Counted from the stretch's first letter, positions 1-9,800 are shown. The stretch is DNA of 64,000 nt from Rhodospirillaceae bacterium (GCA_029243545.1 JAQWRV010000015.1:1-64000), one strand, 5' to 3'. The notes: generated by a model from the sequence alone, not told the origin. Made by a program: numbers and translations.

Positions 1-358
1 CACCGCGCATCGCTGCCAGTTTTCTTGGTACTGTGATGACCGCCCGGACACACCTTACAATCGCACCGCCTGGCGCAGGTCCCTTAAGTTGGCAGCGGCC
101 GTGCTAATAAAAGATTCAAGCATTGCTGATCCAACGGGTGGAGCACTGTGGTATCACGCCGCGTTTGTTCATCCAAAATGGGCGGATAATCTTGAAGTGT
201 CAGGCATCGTCGGCGGGCACATCTTCTACCGCGATTTAGAATTAGTCCGCAGTTCCCGTCGCCAAGAACGGCGCGATCCGATGATTCCGGCGTTGCATCG
301 TTTTGCTGAATGGGTAGACGAACAGCAGCCCAAACCAACAGCTGTGGCCAGTCGCTAA
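1..358 (+). CDS. Cell wall hydrolase, SleB/CwlJ family (C-terminal part)
   Basis: The frame is open from base 2 to the TAA at 356-358; the start lies before the window. Visible landmarks are CQFSWYCD near the edge, then DPTGGALWYHA and GGHIFYRD. These match the end of the Hydrolase_2 (SleB/CwlJ) domain, a muramidase-type lytic transglycosylase fold acting on peptidoglycan in the cell envelope. About 118 residues are present, so signal peptide and first half of the domain are missing. Its last bases overlap the stop of the convergent metallohydrolase gene by a few nucleotides. The family call is firm; the substrate cleavage type is inferred from the family. Confidence 0.8.
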   Translation, partial: TAHRCQFSWYCDDRPDTPYNRTAWRRSLKLAAAVLIKDSSIADPTGGALWYHAAFVHPKWADNLEVSGIVGGHIFYRDLELVRSSRRQERRDPMIPALHRFAEWVDEQQPKPTAVASR

Positions 359-1083
359 ACGCCTAGACCATACCGGTAGAGTTCCGCACCTTCATGTTTG
401 AGCCATTGCGTAGCCGCGTGACGCTCGTAGGTGAGAGAGTCTACTGCCTGCCAAAATCTCTTTGAATGATTGAGCTCGTTGAGGTGCGCCACTTCATGAG
501 CGATGACGTAATGCAGAACGAATGTGGGCGTCATGACAAGGCGCCAGCTGAACGACAATCTGCCGTCTGCAGAACAGCTCCCCCAGCGGGATCGCGTATC
601 TCTCACGGCGATGTTCGTAACTGCTTTGCCAATGCGTTCGGCCAGGGTATGCGCAACCGGTGAAATCTTGCGGCGCGCTTCTTCTCTGAGCCAATCGCGC
701 ACGCGCCGCGGTAGGTGCGCGACATCGCCGGAGATAAATAGGCTGCCGTCCTCTTTCCAAACCCCACGCCGCGCCTCTGGGGCATGCCGGATTGTGTGAA
801 GTTCGTTGAGGATAGGTACGACGGCCCCATCTACAAATGGAATTGGCGGCAATAGCTCTTCTAAACTCTTTGCAATCCAATCTGCTTTTTCGATTGCAAA
901 AGCCACGGCTGCGGCTTTGCTTACCCGCCTCGGACGGACCAGCAGAACACATCCCTTAACCGGGTCTAAGCGTAAGCTGATCCGGCGCGCCCGCGCATGG
1001 GTGGTGAGACGCACGGGCAAGTCCTGCTCGTCAACATGCAAAACAATGTCTTCACTGCTGTCCGCCACTACACGTCCGGCCAA
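355..1083 (-). CDS. YgjP-type zinc metallohydrolase (DUF45/M48-like)
   Basis: This 242-residue protein carries the zinc motif HEVAH at about residues 196-200 and a third likely ligand in NHSKRFW about six residues later. That is the layout of the YgjP/DUF45 family, which is related to SprT/WSS1 metallopeptidases. An SRWGSCS segment ahead of the zinc site is also typical. There is no signal peptide, so it should act in the cytoplasm. The family function is poorly settled; E. coli YgjP has been described as a UTP pyrophosphatase. The start overlaps the 3' end of the upstream cysteine-cluster gene by 16 bases, so the two are probably co-transcribed. Confidence 0.85.
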   Translation of the reverse strand: MAGRVVADSSEDIVLHVDEQDLPVRLTTHARARRISLRLDPVKGCVLLVRPRRVSKAAAVAFAIEKADWIAKSLEELLPPIPFVDGAVVPILNELHTIRHAPEARRGVWKEDGSLFISGDVAHLPRRVRDWLREEARRKISPVAHTLAERIGKAVTNIAVRDTRSRWGSCSADGRLSFSWRLVMTPTFVLHYVIAHEVAHLNELNHSKRFWQAVDSLTYERHAATQWLKHEGAELYRYGLGV

Positions 1084-1523
1084 TCAACTAAATGAGATTT
1101 CAAAGGACCAGCGTGTTTTTCCGATACGGCACGGCCCCGTAGAGATATGCCTGCCATGTGAACCGATTCGGGGTCACCAGAAACAAGAGGGTGCCAGTCC
1201 GGCAACGGCTTGTCTTCTGCCAGAAGTCTGTAGGCGCACGTAGGAGGCAGCCACGGCAGGGACCTTGCTGTTTCAGGGGATAGCTGAACACAGTCAGGCA
1301 CTTTAACTTTGCGACTGGGATAGTCCGTGCACTGACATGAGCTAAGATCAAGCAGACGGCAGGCTACATCCGTTGGGAATATTTCATCAGTGTCTGCGTC
1401 TTGCAGTTTGTGAAGACAGCACTTCCCGCAGCCGTCGCATAAACTTTCCCATTCAGCTTTCGACATGTCCGTCAGAGACTTGGTCTGCCAAAATGGCTCA
1501 GTCATGGCGCGCGAGGTGGTCAA
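1068..1523 (-). CDS. YcgN family cysteine cluster protein (UPF0260)
   Basis: A small soluble protein of about 151 residues. Near the N-terminus is [11 protein letters not shown] and then further cysteines (SCQCTDY, VPDC, TCAYR), the spacing of the YcgN/UPF0260 family, thought to bind metal through a CxxCxxCC-type cluster. Two in-frame starts are possible: residue 1, or the internal MTEPFWQ about six residues later, which fits family length better. It lies between the Sco gene and the YgjP-type gene on the same strand. No specific reaction is known for the family, and none is claimed here. Confidence 0.85.
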   Translation of the reverse strand: MTTSRAMTEPFWQTKSLTDMSKAEWESLCDGCGKCCLHKLQDADTDEIFPTDVACRLLDLSSCQCTDYPSRKVKVPDCVQLSPETARSLPWLPPTCAYRLLAEDKPLPDWHPLVSGDPESVHMAGISLRGRAVSEKHAGPLKSHLVDWPDV

Positions 1524-1525
1524 AT

Positions 1526-2134
1526 CTACAATAGCTCTCTAAGGCGCGCAGAGAGTTCTTCCATAGTTACATCCTTGCCGAAGTGGTCGATGTACCGGCC
1601 GCTTCGGTTCATCAAGTACAAGAAGCCTGAATGATCGACGGTATAGTCGTCGCTCTCTTCCAACGGTCTTTTTTGAGCAAAGACCCGGTACGCTTCGGCT
1701 GCTTGACGAACCTGATCTGCGGTGCCGGTTAATCCGATCATCCGTGAATGGAAATGACCAACATAGTCAGCCATTACACTTGTCGTGTCCCGCTCAGGGT
1801 CCAGACTGATGAAGATGGGTTGAACGAGCTCGCTTTTCTGTCCTGGCAAAAGCTCAACAGCGTCAGACACGGTTTGAAGTGTCATCGGACAAATATCGGG
1901 GCAGAAAGTGAAACCGAAATACACCAAACTGTAATGACCCAGTAAAATCTGCTCGTTGACATCGGTGCCCGTGTGATCCGTTAACGTGAACGGACCCCCT
2001 ATGGCGGCTGTTCCACCAACCTCCGTTCCGTTGGGATCGGGGCGCAGATTTGGCAGGTACAACGCGAGGATGAGCAGTGTTCCGGCGATGAGGATACCGC
2101 CGATTACGAGACGTTTGGCTATGCCCGTGTCCAC
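1526..2134 (-). CDS. SCO1/SenC family copper/thioredoxin-fold protein
   Basis: The protein is a membrane-anchored thioredoxin-fold protein that in this family delivers copper to, or reduces cysteines of, the CuA site of cytochrome oxidase. The copper motif is CPDIC, and the distal histidine is in [10 protein letters not shown]. One transmembrane segment sits near the N-terminus ([12 protein letters not shown]). I chose a GTG at 2134, about 202 residues, because AGGAG lies six bases ahead of it; an upstream TTG at 2176 would add 14 residues. It follows ccmI by about 80 bases on the same strand, so oxidase and cytochrome c assembly genes are linked here. Confidence 0.88.
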   Translation of the reverse strand: MDTGIAKRLVIGGILIAGTLLILALYLPNLRPDPNGTEVGGTAAIGGPFTLTDHTGTDVNEQILLGHYSLVYFGFTFCPDICPMTLQTVSDAVELLPGQKSELVQPIFISLDPERDTTSVMADYVGHFHSRMIGLTGTADQVRQAAEAYRVFAQKRPLEESDDYTVDHSGFLYLMNRSGRYIDHFGKDVTMEELSARLRELL

Positions 2135-2215
2135 TGCAAGCTCCTGACTTTGAGAGTGTGAGGCTTCATTCCTCAATACATAAGGCGAAGTTTGCCCCGT
2201 GCAAAGAATTAGCGC

Positions 2216-3652
2216 TTATTCGGGTAACTCAGCCAGTCTTTTTGATACCGCATCACGCGCTGAATCTCCCGGCGGAAGAATATTCATCAATCGCATCCAT
2301 TGACGCCGCGCCACGGCGGCATCTCCGGTGCTGGCCGCGGCGAGTCCAGAGATGAAAAGGCCGTCTGGGTTGTCGCTGTCTAAAACAAGAATTCTCGCAC
2401 TGAGGTCGACGATCTCTTCTGTAATTGCGTCAGCAGAGCCTATGGAGCGCAGCAGCAGGTCGGCTAACTGGATATGGGGCAACACGGCGTCCGGACGAAG
2501 GTCGATTGCCTCGCGATAGGCATTGGCGGCCTTCATGGTATCGCCCAGGACACCGTAGGACCGGCCCAGCTGCATCCATCCGTCAAAGTCTTCGGGCCCG
2601 AATTCCAGTCGCGCTTCTAAGCCGCCAACCATTTCCTGAATCATTTCAAGTTCAGGGAGTGAAAACCGCTCGGCGATTCCACTGACGTCAGGCCGAAAAT
2701 CCTCATCATCGGCAGGTGGTACAGCGCCTTCGGCTGCTCCTGGTGCTACCGGTGTATCTTCCGCCGCTGGAATTGCACCCAACGGATGACGCGGGGTGAC
2801 GGTCATTGGCATAACGCCGGCCGACATGGCGACCTCGCCCATCTGCTCGCGTACCATAGCCAGCCAGGGCGCATCTCCCGTGGCGGAGGCTGTCAGGTCC
2901 CGCCAGATGGCAATGGCGTCGCTTGCGTCTCCAGCTTGGGCACGCGCGAGACCGAGGTAGAAGCGGGCTCGCGGGTTGCTCCTTTCAACGCGCAGAACGG
3001 CTTCCAAAACATTCACAGCTTCTGGGGTCACTGTGCCACCGTTGGACGCGATCAGGACTTCTCCTAACTCGGCCAGAACGACAGGGTCTTGTGAGCCTGT
3101 CGATATGGCGCGACGGTAAGCGGCCGCCGCTTCTCCCACGCGATTCGCTTGCCGGTAACTTCGCGCGAGCAACACCCAGCCTTCGGTGCTGTTGGGGTCT
3201 TCCCGCAAACGATCGGCCAGCTGTTCAATGAGAACACTCATGTCGGCTTGATCGGGATGCTCTAGCGCTTCCGCCCGCCGCTCGGCAACTGGCGCACCGG
3301 GTAAGTTAGGTGAGCCGACGGACAAATAGACAGCAAGTGTTAGAAATGGAACGGCGACGGCAACACCGGCCACTGTGCCCATACGCAGCGCCGGCGCATC
3401 TGTTTTGACACCACTGACGCTACGCCGGTCCGCTGCCAGCAAACGCCGTTTAATCTCTATGCGCGCTGTCTGCGCCTCATCCACATTGAGAACGCCATCG
3501 GCAAGGTCCCGTTCGACTTCTTCCAGCTGCGCTTTGTAGACCGCTTGATCCGCTTCAGTCTGATCGGCCACTCGTCCAGCATTGCGCATCAGAGGCCAGA
3601 CCAGACCTGCGACACAAACCAGGGTGAGCGCTGCAAAACCAATCCAAATCAT
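2216..3652 (-). CDS. ccmI: Cytochrome c biogenesis protein CcmI
   Basis: CcmI helps present apocytochrome c to the heme ligation complex (CcmF-CcmH). The 478-residue product starts with a transmembrane helix (IWIGFAALTLVCVAGL), has a cytoplasmic segment, a second helix at about 95-115, and a long periplasmic part with tetratricopeptide repeats (for example WVLLARSYRQANRVGEAAAAY near 155-180 and a second set near 355-400). The acidic, alanine/proline-rich linker between the TPR blocks is common in alphaproteobacterial CcmI. Start and ccmH stop overlap as ATGA. It is the last ccm gene of the operon. Confidence 0.92.
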   Translation of the reverse strand: MIWIGFAALTLVCVAGLVWPLMRNAGRVADQTEADQAVYKAQLEEVERDLADGVLNVDEAQTARIEIKRRLLAADRRSVSGVKTDAPALRMGTVAGVAVAVPFLTLAVYLSVGSPNLPGAPVAERRAEALEHPDQADMSVLIEQLADRLREDPNSTEGWVLLARSYRQANRVGEAAAAYRRAISTGSQDPVVLAELGEVLIASNGGTVTPEAVNVLEAVLRVERSNPRARFYLGLARAQAGDASDAIAIWRDLTASATGDAPWLAMVREQMGEVAMSAGVMPMTVTPRHPLGAIPAAEDTPVAPGAAEGAVPPADDEDFRPDVSGIAERFSLPELEMIQEMVGGLEARLEFGPEDFDGWMQLGRSYGVLGDTMKAANAYREAIDLRPDAVLPHIQLADLLLRSIGSADAITEEIVDLSARILVLDSDNPDGLFISGLAAASTGDAAVARRQWMRLMNILPPGDSARDAVSKRLAELPE

Positions 3653-4113
3653 GATGTCTCGTTGTCCTCGGGCAGTAGGCTGTCGAGCCGGTCTAACTCT
3701 TCTTGAGACAGTGCCTCACCCACGTTGGAGGCAGGGCGCTTCATTACCCGGACGACGACCACGCCTCCAAGGACCAAAATAAGGATTGGCCCGAACCATA
3801 ACAGCCACGTCTGAGGCGTGACCCGCGGCCGCAACAGAACAAAGTCGCCATAGCGGTCAACCATGTAAGCGACGACCTGCTCATTGGTATCACCGGCGTT
3901 GATACGTTGCCGCACCAGACGCCGCATATCCTGAGCCAAAGTCGCGTTTGATTCGTCAATGGTTTCGTTCTGGCAGACGACGCAGCGCAGGTCCTGACTA
4001 ATCACTCGGGCCCGCGCTTCAAGGGCAGGGTCTTCAAGCACCTCGCCTGGCTCTACGGCCTGAGCTAGCGTTGCGACGAATAGGGATAGGGTTAAGAGGC
4101 TGACTTTGATCAT
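3649..4113 (-). CDS. ccmH: Cytochrome c-type biogenesis protein CcmH (CcmL)
   Basis: CcmH is a membrane-anchored thiol oxidoreductase that reduces the CXXCH heme-binding motif of apocytochromes. The hallmark LRCVVCQN is at about residues 41-48, and NATLAQDMRRLVRQRI follows as in the family. An N-terminal signal or anchor (LLTLSLFVATLAQAVE) and a C-terminal helix (WLLWFGPILILVLGGVVVV) are visible. At 154 residues it is the short form, separate from CcmI. It overlaps ccmG upstream and ccmI downstream by four bases each, indicating translational coupling. Confidence 0.95.
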   Translation of the reverse strand: MIKVSLLTLSLFVATLAQAVEPGEVLEDPALEARARVISQDLRCVVCQNETIDESNATLAQDMRRLVRQRINAGDTNEQVVAYMVDRYGDFVLLRPRVTPQTWLLWFGPILILVLGGVVVVRVMKRPASNVGEALSQEELDRLDSLLPEDNETS

Positions 4114-4670
4114 TGGCGTAACTGCTCAATGAGCGGGGCGATGGTTTTGTCCCAGGCCTCGCGTGATATGGGGCCGGTGTGCTTGTAGCGAATGACGCCG
4201 TCGCCATCGACGAGGAAGGTTTCCGGCGCCCCGGTGACTCCAAAGGCAATCGCGGCCTCACTAACCGGGTCCTGCCCAATGAGATCATACGGGTCGCCAT
4301 TGCGGGCAAGCCATCGCAGGCTGGCGGATGGGTCATCCCGCCACGCGATACCGTGCAACGGCACAGCATTCTCAGCCGCGACATTCATGAGCAAGGGATG
4401 TTCTGCAAGGCAGGCCACACACCACGATCCCCAGATATTGACCAAACTGACGTCTTTCTTGAGGTCCGCAGTCCTCAATCCTTCGCCTCGTGATGGCAAG
4501 GGCGGCAGGTCGAGGGCTGGGACCGGCGTGTCTAACAAAACTGTTGGCACCAAGGACGGGTCTTGACCGCCTTTGACATCAATCAATCGCTTGGCAAAAA
4601 CACCAACGAGCAAAGCGACGATGAGAATCGGCAGCAGAAACGTCCAGCGCTTTTGATTTACAGCCGCCAA
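4110..4670 (-). CDS. ccmG: Thiol:disulfide interchange protein CcmG/DsbE
   Basis: CcmG is a periplasmic membrane-tethered thioredoxin that feeds reductant to CcmH and apocytochrome. One N-terminal helix (FLLPILIVALLVGVF) precedes a thioredoxin domain with active site WGSWCVACLAEHP, and the cis-proline region reads VTGAPETFLVDG. The CxxC carries alanine where proline is usual. I prefer a TTG start at 4670, four bases after the ccmF stop with GGAG about nine bases ahead, giving 186 residues; a GTG at 4721 would overlap ccmF by 47 bases and add a charged tail. It sits in the standard position between ccmF and ccmH. Confidence 0.92.
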   Translation of the reverse strand: MAAVNQKRWTFLLPILIVALLVGVFAKRLIDVKGGQDPSLVPTVLLDTPVPALDLPPLPSRGEGLRTADLKKDVSLVNIWGSWCVACLAEHPLLMNVAAENAVPLHGIAWRDDPSASLRWLARNGDPYDLIGQDPVSEAAIAFGVTGAPETFLVDGDGVIRYKHTGPISREAWDKTIAPLIEQLRQ

Positions 4671-4674
4671 GGTT

Positions 4675-6660
4675 TCACGCTCCGGCTGCGGCGGCGACTG
4701 TGTCCGACGTGCGTGGGGCACCGACGCGATGCTTGCGGTCGCTCAAGGAAATCAGGCCGCCGAAACCCATCATCAGAATGCCGTACCACAGAAAGGGAAC
4801 AAACGGCTCGAAGTAAGCGCGCACGACATAGCGCCCGGACTCATCGGGTCCATCGCCCAGAACCACATAAAGGTCGGCCCAAAAGGTGGTGTGAATAGCC
4901 GCTTCCGTCGTCTGTTGAACAGGCTGATCATACACCCGGCGTTCGGGTGTTAAGGTCACAGCGTTACCACCTCGCGTGGCCGTGAAATTACCCTGAAGTG
5001 ATTCATAGTTTGCACCACGAATAACGTCGGCGCCGTTCAACGTGATGTCAAACCCGGCGACGGTGACAGAATCTCCCGGTACCATGGTCAGGATGTTTTC
5101 TTGTTTCCAGGCGCTGGACCCCGATACACCGGCGATCAGCACCGCCATGCCGATGTGCGCCATGGTCATGCCATAACTTGCGCGTCTAAGCGATGTCGCC
5201 CGCCGCCAAGATTCATCAATCGGTGCTTTGAAGAGACGGACACGGCCGGACCATTCGGTCAACGTTGCAACGGCGAGCCACGCCGCCAAGCCCATACCCG
5301 CGGCACCAGCGACGTCGGTCACGGAAAAACCGCTTAGTAAAAGAGCCACTCCAAAAACCAAGGCAACGGCAGCGAGTGCAGCTTTGACACGGCTTAAGAT
5401 CCCGCGCAAATCTCCGCGCTTCCATGTCAACATGGGACCAATACCCATAAGGATCGCCAGCGGTACCATCAACGGAATAAAGACCGTATTGAAATAAGGC
5501 GCCCCCACGGAAAGCTTGCCCAGTTCAAAGGCTTCTGCAATCAACGGGTAGAGTGTGCCGAGTAAAACAGTTGCAGCTGCCGTAGCGAGAAACAGATTAT
5601 TGATCAGCAGGCCGCCTTCCCGCGAAATGGGTGCAAAGAGGCCGCCTTGTTCCAGCTTTGGCGCCCGAATGGCATATAACGTTAGCGATCCGCCGACGGT
5701 GATAGCAAGGAGGGCGAGAATGAACACCCCCCGTGTCGGATCAGATGCAAACGCGTGCACCGACGTTAGAATACCAGAGCGAACCAGGAACGTGCCCAGC
5801 AGGCTGAGCGAGAACGTGATTATGGCCAGCAAAATTGTCCAGCTCTTCAACGCCTCACGCTTCTCAACCACGATGGCTGAATGCAGCAACGCGGTTCCAG
5901 TCAACCAGGGAATAAAGGATGCGTTCTCCACCGGATCCCAAAACCACCAGCCGCCCCAGCCAAGTTCGTAGTAGGCCCACCACGAGCCGAGACCGATGCC
6001 GACAGTGAGAAAGGACCAAGCGGCTAAAGTCCAAGGGCGAACCCATCTTGCCCAGGCAGCATCGACCCGGCCCTCAAGCAGGGCGGCTACGGCAAAGGAA
6101 AAAGCCATCGAGAAACCCACATAGCCCAGGTAGAGCATGGGTGGATGGAAGGCGAGGCCGGGATCTTGCAGCAAAGGGTTGAGACCCTCGCCTTGTACCG
6201 GCACGGGGTCGAGCCGGAGGAAGGGGTTTGAGGTAAACAAAATGAAGGCCAAAAACCCGACACCGATCATGCCCTGCACAGACAAAGCGCGTGCTTTGAG
6301 GCGGTCTGGAAGGTTGTTGCCAAATGCGGCCACTGTTGCGCCGAAGACCGCGAGGATAAAGACCCATAGCAGTAGCGACCCTTCGTGATTTCCCCACACG
6401 CCAGAAATTTTGTAGAGCAAAGGCTTCGCAGTGTGAGAATTCTGGAACACGTTCACTACGGAAAAATCAGACGTAATGAACGCTTGTGTAAGCGTAGCAA
6501 ATGCGAGGCCGATGAGTAGCATCTGCGCCATGGCGGCCGGTCCGGCGACGGCCATCAACGCAGCATCACGCCGCTGCGCTCCGATCAAAGGGATGCAGGA
6601 TTGAACCAAGGCGACGGGCAATGCCAACGCGAGGGCAAAGTGACCAAACTCTGGAGTCAT
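4675..6660 (-). CDS. ccmF: Heme lyase subunit CcmF
   Basis: CcmF is the large integral membrane core of the heme ligase that attaches heme to apocytochrome c. The 661-residue product is full length and highly hydrophobic. It contains the tryptophan-rich heme-handling motif [16 protein letters not shown] at about 230-246, the conserved [10 protein letters not shown] and [11 protein letters not shown] segments, and a periplasmic C-terminal domain. The start overlaps the ccmE stop by four bases. The C-terminal region ends in an alanine-rich tail after a final transmembrane helix. Confidence 0.97.
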   Translation of the reverse strand: MTPEFGHFALALALPVALVQSCIPLIGAQRRDAALMAVAGPAAMAQMLLIGLAFATLTQAFITSDFSVVNVFQNSHTAKPLLYKISGVWGNHEGSLLLWVFILAVFGATVAAFGNNLPDRLKARALSVQGMIGVGFLAFILFTSNPFLRLDPVPVQGEGLNPLLQDPGLAFHPPMLYLGYVGFSMAFSFAVAALLEGRVDAAWARWVRPWTLAAWSFLTVGIGLGSWWAYYELGWGGWWFWDPVENASFIPWLTGTALLHSAIVVEKREALKSWTILLAIITFSLSLLGTFLVRSGILTSVHAFASDPTRGVFILALLAITVGGSLTLYAIRAPKLEQGGLFAPISREGGLLINNLFLATAAATVLLGTLYPLIAEAFELGKLSVGAPYFNTVFIPLMVPLAILMGIGPMLTWKRGDLRGILSRVKAALAAVALVFGVALLLSGFSVTDVAGAAGMGLAAWLAVATLTEWSGRVRLFKAPIDESWRRATSLRRASYGMTMAHIGMAVLIAGVSGSSAWKQENILTMVPGDSVTVAGFDITLNGADVIRGANYESLQGNFTATRGGNAVTLTPERRVYDQPVQQTTEAAIHTTFWADLYVVLGDGPDESGRYVVRAYFEPFVPFLWYGILMMGFGGLISLSDRKHRVGAPRTSDTVAAAAGA

Positions 6661-7148
6661 TGTGTTTCCGTGGAGATTGTTTCGACCGCGGCGGTTTCAG
6701 CATCTTCGGCCCCATCTTGAGAGGGGCGCCATTCACCAGCCGCTTTCAAAGCATCGGCCACTTCTGGCGGCATGTAGTTTTCGTCGTGTTTGGCGAGGAC
6801 ATCGCTGGCTTGAAAAACACCGCTTGCCAGTAACGCGCCTTCGGCGACGATCCCTTGGCCTTCCCGAAACAGGTCCGGCAGGATACCGCGATAGCTGATG
6901 GATAATGTTTCTGCTGTGTCTGTAACCTTAAACGTGACGGTGTCGCCGTCTTTGATCACGCTGCCGGCTTCAACCAGGCCGCCAATGCGAATGCGTTGCC
7001 CGGGGTTGATGGTTTGCTGGCTCAAGTCCGACGGGCTGTAGAAAAAGACGATGCTGTCCTCGAACGCGGCAAGCACCAAAGCAATTCCCGTGGCAACTGC
7101 CAGGCCACCAAGCAGAATAAAGTAGAGACGTTGGGTCTTACGCTTCAC
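6657..7148 (-). CDS. ccmE: Heme chaperone CcmE
   Basis: CcmE carries heme covalently in the periplasm from CcmABCD to CcmF. The heme-binding histidine is seen in [12 protein letters not shown], the HxxxY motif. A single N-terminal anchor ([15 protein letters not shown]) is followed by the OB-fold domain with the motif [12 protein letters not shown] chose a GTG start at 7148 because AGGAG lies just upstream and [10 protein letters not shown] matches the family N-terminus; the open frame reaches back to 7208. The product has about 163 residues with a short extension rich in Glu and Ala at the C-terminus. Confidence 0.94.
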   Translation of the reverse strand: MKRKTQRLYFILLGGLAVATGIALVLAAFEDSIVFFYSPSDLSQQTINPGQRIRIGGLVEAGSVIKDGDTVTFKVTDTAETLSISYRGILPDLFREGQGIVAEGALLASGVFQASDVLAKHDENYMPPEVADALKAAGEWRPSQDGAEDAETAAVETISTETQ

Positions 7149-7161
7149 GGACGAATTTCTC

Positions 7162-7344
7162 CTACTCTTGTGGCGCGTCTGGTTCACGCGGCGGGCGCAG
7201 CTGATCAAGTTCCGCCTGGCGTATTTTCATGGTACGGCGATACATATACCACACCCCGACAAGTCCTGCCGTGGCGAGGGCATAGGCCGACCAAACGAAG
7301 AAGGCATAGCCGCCCATGTCTATAAACGTTTGAAATTGCTCCAC
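7162..7344 (-). CDS. ccmD: Heme exporter small protein CcmD
   Basis: CcmD is a small membrane peptide needed to release holo-CcmE from the CcmABC complex. The 60-residue product has an N-terminal [15 protein letters not shown], the FVWxSY pattern of the family, one transmembrane segment, and a charged C-terminus ([15 protein letters not shown]). Its place between ccmC and ccmE is standard. It begins about 65 bases after the ccmC stop and is followed closely by ccmE. Confidence 0.92.
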   Translation of the reverse strand: MEQFQTFIDMGGYAFFVWSAYALATAGLVGVWYMYRRTMKIRQAELDQLRPPREPDAPQE

Positions 7345-7408
7345 AGGTTCTTCAAAGCCTCTTTGATCGCGCCAGGTGTCAGGTTGGTATCACTAATAAT
7401 GTGAGGTT

Positions 7409-8122
7409 TTAGGTCCCTCGCATCAAGCGGGCGGCGCGGACTTTTGCGGTTAGGACCTGCGTCCGGACGCCCATCAAGACCACGACGATGTAAAACGTCT
7501 GGAATGCACCAACCATCAGGAACAACGGTAATATCATAGACGAATCGAGGGATATGCCGGCCATGGAGAAAATCGAGGGCTGGTGAAGGGAATTCCACCA
7601 ATCCACAGAAAATTTTATGATGGGTAAGTTGACGGACCCGACCAGCGCCAAAATAGCGCCGGCTTTGTCGCCCTGCTCGGGGCGGTCGAAGGCATCGCCC
7701 AACGCCATGTAGCCGAGGTACAAAAAGAACAACACGAGCATAGAGGTCAGGCGGGCGTCCCAGACCCAGGGCGTGCCCCACATGGGTTCACCCCACAGCA
7801 TGCCGGTCAACAAGCAGAGTCCTGCGAACATAGCGCCCACGGGGGCGGAGGCTCGCGCCATCATATTGGCCACTGGTTGGCGCCAGATCAGAAACGAGGC
7901 GCTGCCCGCAGCCATCACCCCGTAGCAGAATAAACTCATCCACGCGGCTGGCACATGAATGTACATAATCCGAACGGTATCACCTTGCTGGTAGTCCGGC
8001 GGCGAGAACGCTAAAGCGATTGGCAGGCCTACGGCCAAGCAGATCAAACAGAGTCCGAGCGCCCAGGGCTGAATGCGGTCGCCGAGCTTGAGAAAACGAT
8101 TGGGATTAGCCAGTGCATGCAT
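7409..8122 (-). CDS. ccmC: Heme exporter protein CcmC
   Basis: CcmC is the membrane protein that hands heme to CcmE. The 237-residue product has six predicted membrane spans and the tryptophan-rich motif WGTPWVWDARLTS at about residues 115-127, together with periplasmic histidines in YIHVPAAWMS. Length and motifs match the family well. It is downstream of ccmB with a 60-base gap and upstream of ccmD. Confidence 0.96.
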   Translation of the reverse strand: MHALANPNRFLKLGDRIQPWALGLCLICLAVGLPIALAFSPPDYQQGDTVRIMYIHVPAAWMSLFCYGVMAAGSASFLIWRQPVANMMARASAPVGAMFAGLCLLTGMLWGEPMWGTPWVWDARLTSMLVLFFLYLGYMALGDAFDRPEQGDKAGAILALVGSVNLPIIKFSVDWWNSLHQPSIFSMAGISLDSSMILPLFLMVGAFQTFYIVVVLMGVRTQVLTAKVRAARLMRGT

Positions 8123-8182
8123 GGTGGCAAGGCTTACCCGCTCATCACGGCGATGCCAACTGGAAACGGGCCGGGCGCGCCT

Positions 8183-8851
8183 CTATTCGGCGGAAATCCG
8201 GACCGCGACAGCCGCGGCCCAGGGGCATAACGCCGCTGATATAAGCAGAAATCCGGCAAGAACGGCGTATAGGCCGGTCGCCTCAAACCCCATGACCGCA
8301 GCATCAATGGCACCCACACCGAAGATCAAGACCGGGATATAAAGTGGCAAAACCACCAGAGGCATGAGGACTCCCCGCCGCCGTGCGCCAAGAGTAAGGG
8401 CCGCGCCAACAGCCCCGATTAAACTCAGGGTGGGCGTGCCGAGGGCCAGCGCGGTCATCATCGGTATGGTCGAGGTGCTCGGCATTTGCAGCGTTACGCC
8501 GAGGAGCGGCGCCAGAATGATGAGCGGCAATCCTGTGGTCAGCCAGTGGGCCAGAATTTTTGCTGCGGCCATAACGGTGGGTGAGACCGGAGATGTGAGT
8601 AGTAGATCAAGTGAACCGTCTTGCTCATCATCGGAGAAGAGATGGTCAAGCGAAAGCAGTGCCGCAAGTAACGCTGTTACCCACAGAACGCCTGCGCCGA
8701 TGCGGCTGAGAACACCGGGTTCGGGACCGATTCCAAAAGGAAAAAGGATCACCGTCACGGCAAAGAACCCGGCAACCATAATGGTGTCTGCGCGCAGTCT
8801 CACCGACAGGCGCAGTTCCCGGCCAATCAGGGCAATAAACCCGTTCACCAC
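8183..8851 (-). CDS. ccmB: Heme exporter membrane subunit CcmB
   Basis: CcmB is the membrane subunit of the CcmAB ABC transporter, which powers release of heme-loaded CcmE. The 222-residue product has six hydrophobic segments, and the family landmarks LFSDDEQDGSLDLLLTSP and VLPLYIPVLIFG are clear. Translation starts at tandem GTG codons that overlap the ccmA stop (CTG TGG TGA), so translation of the ATPase and the membrane subunit is coupled. Confidence 0.96.
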   Translation of the reverse strand: MVNGFIALIGRELRLSVRLRADTIMVAGFFAVTVILFPFGIGPEPGVLSRIGAGVLWVTALLAALLSLDHLFSDDEQDGSLDLLLTSPVSPTVMAAAKILAHWLTTGLPLIILAPLLGVTLQMPSTSTIPMMTALALGTPTLSLIGAVGAALTLGARRRGVLMPLVVLPLYIPVLIFGVGAIDAAVMGFEATGLYAVLAGFLLISAALCPWAAAVAVRISAE

Positions 8852-9513
8852 AGCACCTCGTCCGCCAAAGCCTGATAAGTGGCTTCATACGTGGCCATGT
8901 CGACCGTTTGGCTGGTCTCAAAACCGGGCGACTGATGTGTAGCGAGAATAACGATTCCGCCGTTTGCGATGTGCTCTGACAAAATTCCGTCGATGCGAGA
9001 AACGTTGTCTTTGTCCAATGCCGTATAGGGCTCATCGAGAATCCAAAGTGGTGCGGACCCGAGTATTAGGCGCGCGAGTCCGGCTCGCCGCCGCCAACCC
9101 GCCGACAGCACATCGACCGGCATGTCACTCACGCGGGATAGCGCGAAACGGTCAATGGCTTTTACGACGGACCCTTCGGGCGCGTCATAAATTGCGGACC
9201 AAAAGGACAGATTTTCTTCCACCGTCAATCCGCTCTTAAGGCCATCCCGATGACCTGCAAACCGCAGGCCGTCGTTTTCAGGCGGGAGGCGTGTCAAAGA
9301 CCCGGCATCGGGTTGGGCCAATCCAGCGAGCAGGCGCAGAAGCGTTGATTTGCCACTGCCGTTGGGTCCGGCAACCATCACGGCTTCGCCCGCCTCAGCG
9401 GTAAACGACAGTCCGCGGAAGATCAGACGTCCGCCACGTTGGGCGGCGAGATCCGTCACAATCACCTTCGGTTCTTGTCGGTCGCTGCTGAACATGGGCG
9501 GCACCATACCCAA
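8845..9513 (-). CDS. ccmA: Heme exporter ATP-binding subunit CcmA
   Basis: CcmA is the cytoplasmic ATPase of the CcmAB complex. It shows Walker A GPNGSGKST at about 50-58, the signature LSAGWRRRAGLARL, Walker B LWILDEPYTALD and the switch histidine in ILATHQSP. At 222 residues it is a normal single ATPase domain. A methionine at residue 7 is an alternative start. It is the first ccm gene, and its promoter must lie in the 422-base gap shared with acnA on the other strand. Confidence 0.96.
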   Translation of the reverse strand: MGMVPPMFSSDRQEPKVIVTDLAAQRGGRLIFRGLSFTAEAGEAVMVAGPNGSGKSTLLRLLAGLAQPDAGSLTRLPPENDGLRFAGHRDGLKSGLTVEENLSFWSAIYDAPEGSVVKAIDRFALSRVSDMPVDVLSAGWRRRAGLARLILGSAPLWILDEPYTALDKDNVSRIDGILSEHIANGGIVILATHQSPGFETSQTVDMATYEATYQALADEVLW

Positions 9514-9564
9514 TCAGGCCAAGAATTCTCTAAAAAACCGCGGCTTGAATAAACAGGGGCTTAG

Positions 9565-9619
9565 AAAAAAGGCGGCCGGAAATCCAAAAGGACGGGGGAG
9601 GGGGTGGAAACCGGCCGCC
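9565..9619 (-). terminator. Strong intrinsic terminator, minus strand
   Basis: On the minus strand a nine-base-pair GC stem (GGCGGCCGG with CCGGCCGCC, arms at 9611-9619 and 9571-9579) is followed at once by six Ts (9570-9565). An internal loop and a further three-base helix extend it. On the plus strand the run precedes the hairpin and would not work. It lies upstream of ccmA, so it must end a separate minus-strand transcript or attenuate ccm transcription. Confidence 0.75.
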
Positions 9620-9800
9620 GAGTGGTGCAGTTTTACCGCATCCCGTTCCGGGGAAGAGGCGGGACACGGGACCAGTTCCTTTAGTCTGTCTGGACCTGCG
9701 AACCGGCCTTTGCTGACCTTCAGTGGGCGCCCGGATTGTGGCAAGAATTTGACCAATAGATGCGTTTCATCTCGGGCGAGGCGATCCTCTAGCCGACGCC
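9565..9800 (-). ncRNA. Candidate structured non-coding RNA or leader upstream of ccmA
   Basis: The 422 bases between ccmA and acnA (9514-9935) hold no gene I recognise. On the minus strand, the stretch ahead of the terminator contains several inverted repeats, including a six-pair CCGGTT/AACTGG stem and arms built from GGCGAGCGA and TCGCCTCGCC. An 80-residue open frame runs across the same bases but has a composition unlike a protein and ends through the terminator. I checked by eye for RNase P, SRP, tmRNA and 6S landmarks and found none convincing. The 5' end is unknown, so the interval is approximate. Confidence 0.3.

Noticed and set aside
9514-9756. 80-codon minus-strand open frame between ccmA and acnA
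   Set aside because: It runs through the terminator hairpin and has a Pro/Phe/Arg-rich composition typical of a shadow of structured GC-rich DNA; no domain seen.
9600-9800. 6S RNA, SRP RNA, RNase P RNA or tmRNA in the ccmA-acnA gap
   Set aside because: None of the fixed sequence marks was found: no GGAAGGAAGCAGC-like SRP tetraloop region, no GAGGAAAGTCCGGGC of RNase P, no tag codons of tmRNA, no clear 6S bubble.
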